Assembly (NCBI RefSeq): GCF_006475605.1
Contig: NZ_ML636837.1
Coordinates: forward strand, 682,046 to 746,045
Length of the DNA stretch: 64,000 nt
Source of the DNA: Asticcacaulis tiandongensis
GTDB taxonomy: Bacteria > Pseudomonadota > Alphaproteobacteria > Caulobacterales > Caulobacteraceae
Direction: 5' to 3'
Shown: piece by piece, positions 59,017 to 64,000 of the stretch
How positions within the stretch are numbered: the stretch's first letter is position 1
Layout of the letters: the number at the start of each line of letters is the position of its first letter
Made by a program: the position numbers and the translations under genes
Notes under the pieces: generated by a model
The model's database searches: none
Told to the model about the DNA's origin: nothing
Seen by the model: the letters and a program-made list of their open reading frames with translations, nothing else

Positions 59017-60495
59017 CTACCGGAAGGGTGGCTCGTCAAAGGCCCTGAGTTTGCGCGAATGCAGACGCGATCCGGCCTGACGCAGAAGATTGATGGTTTC
59101 AAAACCGATATCGATATGTTCGGCTATGGCGCGCTCATAAAAATGGTTGGCCTGACCGGGGAGTTTCAACTCGCCATGCAGCGGCTTATCCGAAACGCAC
59201 AAAAGCGTTCCGTAGGGCACGCGGAAACGATAGCCCTGTGCCGCCAGAGTAGCGCTTTCCATGTCGATGGCCACGGCGCGGCTTTGGGAGAACAGAAGGG
59301 CCGATGACGAATAGCGAAGCTCCCAGTTGCGGTCGTCGGTCGTGACCACTGTGCCGGTTCTGAGGCGGCGCTTAAGTTCGTCTCCGTCTTGTCCGGTAAC
59401 GGTTTCCGCCGCTTTTTGCAGGGCGACCTGAACCTCAGCTATCGGCGGGATCGGGATTTCACGCGGCAGGACATTGTCCATGACATGATCATCGCGCAGA
59501 TAGGCATGGGCGAGCACATAGTCGCCTATGATCTGCGATGGGCGCAGGCCACCACAGTGGCCGATCATCAGCCAGACATGCGGGCGCATGACCGCCAGAT
59601 GGTCGGTGATGTTTTTAGCGTTCGATGGCCCGACGCCGATATTGACCAAACTGATGCCCTGACGGTCGGGACGCAGCAGGTGGTAGGCAGGCATCTGGTG
59701 CTTGCGCCAGGGGGAATTGGCGATCAGTTCCAGCGGGTTCGGCGTGTCTTTGGTGATCAGCAAACCGCCGCAGCAAGACAGGGCCGTATAGGGACTGTCA
59801 GGGCGTTTCAGTTCCTCAAGGGCATAGACAACAAACACATCCACGTAACGGTGATAATTTGTGAGCAGAATGTAAGACTGCGTGTGTTCGGCGGGTGTGC
59901 CGGTATAGTGCCTGAGGCGGGCCAGAGAAAAATCCGTACGCAGACCATCGAACAGCACCAGCGGACGATTGCCGGTTTCATCCTCGATATACAGGCCGTC
60001 GGCGACTTCGTTACCGATCAGCGCCAGTTCGGTCGTCGGAAAATGCCGCGCCAGATCGAAGGACGAGACCAGATTGAGATCAAGGCCTGCGCCATCAAGC
60101 ACGTAAGGATAGGGGATTTCCTGATTGGATATGCCGACGCTGATTTCCGCCCCATAGTCGCGCACCAGAAGCTCAAGCTGTTCGGCAATCGAATCTCCGA
60201 ACAGGTCGGGACGGGTAACAGAGGATGTATAGGTGCCGGGACGTGAAAAACGGGCGAAGGCGCGGTTAACCGTCGGGTGGCGGTGCGTCAGAGGTGCGTC
60301 GTCATCCGTAATGCCATAGCCTTTCCACACCACCGTCAGACTGGGGTAACAATAGCGCCCTTCGTTGCGGGCTTCTTTTGCCGGAAGGGTGCGGGTTTCA
60401 AGATAGGCCTGAAGGTCGCCCTGCAAGGCTTCAACCGCACGGTCATAGATGTCTTTCAGTCGAGCAACGGCTTCGGTGGCGGTCAGGGAACTCAT
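59017..60495 (-). CDS. amn: AMP nucleosidase Amn
   Basis: Amn hydrolyses AMP to adenine and ribose 5-phosphate. The 492-residue length is typical. An N-terminal regulatory domain (about 1-180; GRYCYPSLTVVWKGYGIT, FARFSRPGTYTSSVTRPDLF) precedes a nucleoside-phosphorylase-like catalytic domain (NIGVGPSNAKNITDHLAVMRPHVWLMIGHCGGLRPSQ; AIDMESATLAAQGYRFRVPYGTLLCVSDKPLHGE). It starts nine bases after the bioB stop, so the two are probably cotranscribed. Confidence 0.94.
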   Translation of the reverse strand: MSSLTATEAVARLKDIYDRAVEALQGDLQAYLETRTLPAKEARNEGRYCYPSLTVVWKGYGITDDDAPLTHRHPTVNRAFARFSRPGTYTSSVTRPDLFGDSIAEQLELLVRDYGAEISVGISNQEIPYPYVLDGAGLDLNLVSSFDLARHFPTTELALIGNEVADGLYIEDETGNRPLVLFDGLRTDFSLARLRHYTGTPAEHTQSYILLTNYHRYVDVFVVYALEELKRPDSPYTALSCCGGLLITKDTPNPLELIANSPWRKHQMPAYHLLRPDRQGISLVNIGVGPSNAKNITDHLAVMRPHVWLMIGHCGGLRPSQIIGDYVLAHAYLRDDHVMDNVLPREIPIPPIAEVQVALQKAAETVTGQDGDELKRRLRTGTVVTTDDRNWELRYSSSALLFSQSRAVAIDMESATLAAQGYRFRVPYGTLLCVSDKPLHGELKLPGQANHFYERAIAEHIDIGFETINLLRQAGSRLHSRKLRAFDEPPFR

Positions 60496-60504
60496 GGGGC
60501 GGGC

Positions 60505-61497
60505 TTATTGCGGATTGGCCATGGCCCTGAGGCCGAGGCTTTGCAGCAGGTGGGCGTCTGTACCGCGTTCGGGGTTAGGTGTGGTCAGCAACTGATCGCC
60601 AACAAAGATCGAATTGGCACCGGACATGAAGCACAGGGCCTGAAGCTCTTCGGACATTTCATTGCGACCGGCACTGAGGCGCACCATCGATTTCGGACAC
60701 AGAATGCGGGCAACGGCGATCGTGCGAACAAATTCAATCGGCGACACACCACCCTTAACCTTGGCCTGAATACCCAGAGGCGTATTAGCCACGGGCACCA
60801 GATTGTTGATCGGGATGCTGTCGGGATGCGCGGGCAGGGTGGCGATCTGATGGAGGAAAGACACGCGATCTTCGCGCGCTTCCCCAAGGCCGACAATGCC
60901 ACCGCAGCAGGTTTTCATGCCGACATCACGCACGGCCTCAAGCGTATCAAGGCGTTCCTGATAGGTACGGGTGGTGACAACCTTGGAATAGTATTCCGGT
61001 GAGGTGTCGAGGTTGTGGTTGTAATAATCAAGGCCCGCGTCCTTAAGGGTTTTGGCCTGATCCGGCGTGATCATGCCCAGCGTGGCGCAGGTTTCAAGGC
61101 CCATGGCCTTGACCTCGGAAATCATTGAGGCAAGCGCCGGCACATCGCGGTCTTTCAGATCGCGCCAGGCCGCGCCCATGCAAAAGCGCTGCGCCCCGCC
61201 GTCTTTAGCGGCCTTGGCGGCGGTCAGAACCTCATCGACCGGCATCAGCTTAGAGGCCTTTAGGCCCGTGTCGTGGTGGGACGATTGCGAACAGTAGCCG
61301 CAGTTTTCGGCGCAACCGCCGGTCTTGATCGACAAAAGCTGCGATAACTGGACTTCGTTGGGGTCAAAGTTCTGGCGATGCACGGTGGCGGCGCGAAACA
61401 CCAGTTCCATGAACGGCAGGTCGAACAGGGCGGCGATCTCAGGCTTCGTCCAGTCATTGCGGACGGCGTTGAACACCGGATGAGACGTATCGGCCAT
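60505..61497 (-). CDS. bioB: Biotin synthase BioB
   Basis: BioB is a radical-SAM enzyme inserting sulfur into dethiobiotin. The ATG at 61497 has AGGAG eight bases upstream and gives 330 residues ([20 protein letters not shown]); the frame from 61554 is less likely. The radical-SAM cluster motif is [11 protein letters not shown] and the [2Fe-2S] ligands lie in [17 protein letters not shown] and the arginine-containing RLSAGR. The rest of the biotin operon is not in the window. amn follows. Confidence 0.96.
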   Translation of the reverse strand: MADTSHPVFNAVRNDWTKPEIAALFDLPFMELVFRAATVHRQNFDPNEVQLSQLLSIKTGGCAENCGYCSQSSHHDTGLKASKLMPVDEVLTAAKAAKDGGAQRFCMGAAWRDLKDRDVPALASMISEVKAMGLETCATLGMITPDQAKTLKDAGLDYYNHNLDTSPEYYSKVVTTRTYQERLDTLEAVRDVGMKTCCGGIVGLGEAREDRVSFLHQIATLPAHPDSIPINNLVPVANTPLGIQAKVKGGVSPIEFVRTIAVARILCPKSMVRLSAGRNEMSEELQALCFMSGANSIFVGDQLLTTPNPERGTDAHLLQSLGLRAMANPQ

Positions 61498-61575
61498 GAG
61501 AGATGCTCCTGATTTGCGGGAACAGGGGTAGCGCAAAATGATCAATGCGGTCAAATAATCTTACAGAGTAAACAT

Positions 61576-61599
61576 ATAAAGACATCTTTATGTCTTTAT
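61576..61599. promoter_or_regulatory. Palindromic operator between bioB and ahcY (SahR/ArsR-type candidate)
   Basis: ATAAAGA-CA-TCTTTAT (61576-61591) overlaps ATAAAGACAT-CTTT-ATGTCTTTAT (61576-61599): three half-sites of a [A/G]TAAAGA type. It lies about 60 bases before the ahcY ATG and 80 before bioB. From memory, S-adenosylhomocysteine-responsive ArsR-family regulators of ahcY use similar sites; the regulator is not in the window. Confidence 0.5.
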
Positions 61600-61660
61600 T
61601 GCATTGGCGGTCTGGCTCGGTTATAAGGCAGGCAATCCTAATTCATTAAATGAGCATCGC

Positions 61661-63064
61661 ATGTCTGCCCCAAACCAAGATTACATCATCCGCGACCTGT
61701 CTCTGGCCGATTGGGGCCGTAAGGAACTTGAGATTGCCGAAGGCGAAATGCCGGGCCTGATGGCCACGCGCGAAGAATATGGCCCGAAACAGGTACTCAA
61801 AGGCGCGCGCATCGCCGGTTCGCTGCATATGACCATCCAGACGGGGGTGCTGATTGAAACGCTTCAGGCTCTGGGGGCCGAGGTGCGCTGGGCGTCGTGC
61901 AATATCTTCTCGACGCAGGATCATGCGGCGGCGGCCATCGCTGCCAAGGGTACGCCGGTGTTTGCCATCAAGGGCGAAACCCTTGAGGAATACTGGGACT
62001 ATGCGCACAAGATTTTTGAGTGGCATGATGGCGGTTATCCGAACCTGATCCTTGATGACGGTGGTGACGCCACGCTTCTGACGGTTTTGGGGCCAAAGGC
62101 GGAAAAAGATCCGTCGCTCCTCGACAACCCGACCAATGAGGAAGAAGAAGCCCTCTATAAGGTTATGAAGCGCTACCTTAAGGAAAAGCCTGGCTTCTAT
62201 TCGGCGATCCGTGACGCCATAACCGGTGTGTCCGAAGAAACCACTACCGGTGTGCATCGCCTGTATCACATGGCGCAAAAGGGCGATCTGCCGTTCCCCG
62301 CTATCAACGTCAATGACTCGGTCACCAAGTCGAAGTTCGACAACCTTTATGGCTGCCGTGAATCGTTGGTCGATGCCATTCGCCGCGCCACGGATGTCAT
62401 GCTGGCGGGTAAGGTTGCGGTCGTGCTCGGTTACGGTGATGTCGGCAAGGGGTCGGCGGCGTCACTGCGTAACGGCGGCGCACGTGTGATTGTCACCGAG
62501 GTCGATCCGATCTGCGCGCTTCAGGCGGCAATGGAAGGCTATGAGGTGCGCACCGTCGAGGAAGTGGCCGCGCAAGGCGATATCTTCGTCACCTGCACCG
62601 GCAACAAGGACGTGCTGCGCCTTGAGCATATGCGTGAGATGAAGCACAACGCCATTGTCTGTAATATTGGTCACTTCGACTCGGAAATTCAGGTTGCGGC
62701 GCTGAAGAACTTCAAGTGGGACGAAATCAAGCCACAGGTGCATCACGTTGAATTCCCTGACGGAAAGAAGATCATCCTGCTGTCGGAAGGTCGTCTGGTG
62801 AATCTGGGTAATGCGACCGGCCACCCGTCATTTGTGATGTCGGCGTCCTTCACCAACCAGACTCTGGCGCAGATCGAACTATGGACCAACAACAAGGCCT
62901 ATGAGCGTCAGGTCTATACCCTGCCGAAGCATCTGGACGAGAAGGTGGCGCTGTTGCACCTTGAGAAGCTGGGGGCGAAACTGACGACCCTTAGTCAGGA
63001 GCAGGCGGACTATATTAATGTGCCGGTGGCTGGCCCGTTCAAGCCGGAACATTATCGTTACTAA
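61661..63064 (+). CDS. ahcY: S-adenosylhomocysteine hydrolase AhcY
   Basis: AhcY splits S-adenosylhomocysteine to homocysteine and adenosine with bound NAD+, in the methyl cycle. From the ATG at 61661 ([22 protein letters not shown]) the product has 467 residues. Seen are [32 protein letters not shown] [18 protein letters not shown], the NAD site [27 protein letters not shown] and the C-terminal FKPEHYRY with the cofactor-contacting Lys/Tyr. The bacterial insertion of about 40 residues (after GGDATLLT) is present. Hairpin A3 and a terminator follow. Confidence 0.97.
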   Translation: MSAPNQDYIIRDLSLADWGRKELEIAEGEMPGLMATREEYGPKQVLKGARIAGSLHMTIQTGVLIETLQALGAEVRWASCNIFSTQDHAAAAIAAKGTPVFAIKGETLEEYWDYAHKIFEWHDGGYPNLILDDGGDATLLTVLGPKAEKDPSLLDNPTNEEEEALYKVMKRYLKEKPGFYSAIRDAITGVSEETTTGVHRLYHMAQKGDLPFPAINVNDSVTKSKFDNLYGCRESLVDAIRRATDVMLAGKVAVVLGYGDVGKGSAASLRNGGARVIVTEVDPICALQAAMEGYEVRTVEEVAAQGDIFVTCTGNKDVLRLEHMREMKHNAIVCNIGHFDSEIQVAALKNFKWDEIKPQVHHVEFPDGKKIILLSEGRLVNLGNATGHPSFVMSASFTNQTLAQIELWTNNKAYERQVYTLPKHLDEKVALLHLEKLGAKLTTLSQEQADYINVPVAGPFKPEHYRY

Positions 63065-63106
63065 TATAGAAAGGCCTTCGCTGTCGCTCAGTGTACTTTC
63101 AATATT
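63063..63106 (+). repeat. Stop-adjacent hairpin module A3 behind ahcY
   Basis: Arms AATATAGAAAG (63063-63073) and CTTTCAATATT (63096-63106) with one mismatch; the left arm overlaps the stop codon. Interior CCTTCG ... CTCAGTGTACTT as in A1 and A2. Confidence 0.75.
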
Positions 63107-63117
63107 GAAGATTAGAG

Positions 63118-63149
63118 ACCGCCTCTGTAATCCGACAGGGGCGGTTTTT
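63118..63149 (+). terminator. Rho-independent terminator after ahcY
   Basis: ACCGCC-T-CTGT, loop, ACAG-G-GGCGGT, then five T, 12 bases after A3. Confidence 0.88.
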
Positions 63150-63495
63150 AAATGCCTGCAAACAGGGCCGCGAGGGCCAATGCCGCGGGCAGGGCCTGAA
63201 TGAACAGGATTTTCCGGCTGGCGGTGAGTGCACCGAATACACCGGCGACGATCACGCAGATCAGGAAAAAAGCTATGAATTCGGCATTGTCGCGCCACAG
63301 GCCATAGATCAGGCCCGCCGCCATAAAGCCGTTATAAAGGCCTTGGTTGGCGGCCAGTGTCCTGGTCTGGGTGGCAAATTCCGGTGTCAGGCCAAAGGCC
63401 TTGCGCCCCGCAGGCTTATCCCATAGCGCCATTTCCAGCACGACGATATAAAGGTGAATAAGCACCACGAGCGCGGTCAGGGCAACTGAGATCAT
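63148..63495 (-). CDS. DUF1304 family membrane protein
   Basis: A 115-residue inner-membrane protein with four predicted helices: ALTALVVLIHLYIVVLEM, QGLYNGFMAAGLIYGLW, EFIAFFLICVIVAGVFGAL and ILFIQALPAALALAALFAG (quoted in part). The DUF1304 signature WDKPAGRKAFGLTPEFA and LAANQGLYNGFLAAGL-like segment are present. Function unknown. Its 3' end touches the ahcY terminator on the other strand; cutA reads away from its start. Confidence 0.9.
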   Translation of the reverse strand: MISVALTALVVLIHLYIVVLEMALWDKPAGRKAFGLTPEFATQTRTLAANQGLYNGFMAAGLIYGLWRDNAEFIAFFLICVIVAGVFGALTASRKILFIQALPAALALAALFAGI

Positions 63496-63551
63496 GGCCG
63501 ATGGCCTCCGGCAATTTGACGTAGCCGCCTGATGCGGCCTATGCTGGGACT

Positions 63552-63866
63552 ATGACGGATATTATGATCATGTCCATCGCTTGTGGCACGCCGCATGAAG
63601 CGGAAAAGCTGGCGCAGATGCTTGTGTCGCTGAAACTGGCGGCCTGCGTGCAGACCCACCCGATTGAATCGACCTATGTGTGGGAAGGGGCCGTTGAGCG
63701 CGCCCATGAGGTCATGCTGACAGCGAAAACCCTGCGCGATAAATTATCAGCTATCGAGGTCGTGGTTAAGGCGCATCACAGCTATGAGGTGCCGGAGATG
63801 ATCGCCATGCGGCCTGAGTGGGTCAGCCAGCCCTATGTGGACTGGCTGAGAGGTGTTCTCGGTTAA
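63552..63866 (+). CDS. cutA: Divalent-cation tolerance protein CutA
   Basis: A 104-residue trimeric ferredoxin-like-fold protein of the CutA1 family: AEKLAQMLVSLKLAACVQTHPIESTYVWEGAVERAHEVMLTAKT, HHSYEVPEMIAM and YVDWL at the C-terminus are the conserved elements. The family was linked to copper tolerance, but its role is not settled. Starts at 63552 or at the ATGs four and six codons later are possible. Its stop overlaps by four bases the stop of the convergent gene that follows. Confidence 0.94.
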   Translation: MTDIMIMSIACGTPHEAEKLAQMLVSLKLAACVQTHPIESTYVWEGAVERAHEVMLTAKTLRDKLSAIEVVVKAHHSYEVPEMIAMRPEWVSQPYVDWLRGVLG

Positions 63867-64000
63867 TCGAGAAGTTCAGGTGGAAGCTTGCCGCCGTTCT
63901 CAGCCAGCTTGTTTAGCACCTGCTTGTGTAACCAGATGTTTTGTTCGGCCGTGCCGGTGAAAGGGCCTGAATGGCCCAGCTCTTCCGCCAGTTTCTTACG
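63863..64000 (-). CDS. C-terminal end of an unrecognised protein (runs off the window)
   Basis: Forty-five codons and a stop on the minus strand, open to the window edge: RKKLAEELGHSGPFTGTAEQ then NIWLHKQVLNKLAENGGKLP, ending PELLD. No domain recognised. Reading frame and codon bias look genuine, and it ends tail to tail with cutA in a four-base overlap. Confidence 0.65.
   Translation of the reverse strand, partial: RKKLAEELGHSGPFTGTAEQNIWLHKQVLNKLAENGGKLPPELLD

Noticed and set aside
58870..59307. Plus-strand frame of 145 codons over the amn end
   Set aside because: Its second half is antisense to amn; its first half crosses the strong terminator.
1..64000. tRNA, rRNA, CRISPR arrays, insertion sequences, prophage or toxin-antitoxin genes
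   Set aside because: Looked for and not found; no regularly spaced repeats, transposase, integrase or phage genes were seen.

Overview
The window is a stretch of moderately GC-rich chromosome from an alphaproteobacterium, most probably a member of the Caulobacteraceae (Asticcacaulis/Caulobacter type). The grounds are a Caulobacter-type xylXBCD (Weimberg) operon, a CtrA consensus box, a DnaG primase without its zinc ligands, an rpoD gene directly behind dnaG, SapC and SleB-like proteins, and alphaproteobacterial intergenic repeats. The genus is an inference. I saw no prophage, insertion sequence, CRISPR array, rRNA or tRNA; almost everything is housekeeping or sugar-catabolic.

Region 1 (1-12.7 kb) is a branched-chain amino acid supercluster. 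On the minus strand, in transcription order, are a stand-alone homologue of the IlvD C-terminal domain, ilvC, ilvB, a short ilvN/ilvM, leuA, ilvE, leuC, leuD and leuB; a truncated HAD phosphatase follows at the window edge. ilvD faces away on the plus strand. The gap between ilvD and the minus-strand genes holds a possible leader peptide rich in Leu/Val followed by a terminator, i.e. a candidate attenuator.

Region 2 (12.7-29 kb) is envelope and metal biology: a DUF4197 protein, a secreted CHAP amidase with a perfect CtrA box upstream, the YdbH-YnbE-YdbL intermembrane bridge operon, an M23 endopeptidase, an MFS exporter, dapE, a Zur-type regulator divergent from a His-rich zinc TonB receptor with a Zur-like operator between them, SapC and an alkaline phosphatase. 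Region 3 (29-38.3 kb) has carB, carA, dnaG and rpoD.

Region 4 (38.3-53 kb) is a carbohydrate locus. A minus-strand operon of GH74, sialate-O-acetylesterase-like, GH43 and GH29 enzymes lies back to back with a LacI-family regulator and xylX-xylB-xylC-xylD. Near-identical LacI-type operators sit in front of both operons, so xyloglucan attack and oxidative pentose catabolism look like one regulon. xylA, normally in the operon, is absent. Region 5 (53-64 kb) holds a SleB-like hydrolase, a chemoreceptor, a small secreted protein, pabB, bioB-amn, ahcY, a DUF1304 protein and cutA.

The most unusual signal is non-coding. Several genes end in a hairpin starting 1-11 nt after the stop codon whose interior is conserved between copies while the outer arms differ but stay self-complementary. 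Two first-position families (A, C) and two second-position families (B, D) occur in all four combinations (A-B, C-B, A-D, C-D), always 12-16 nt apart, and the second hairpin carries a U-tract. Separately, mosaic RIME-like palindromes occupy many of the remaining gaps.
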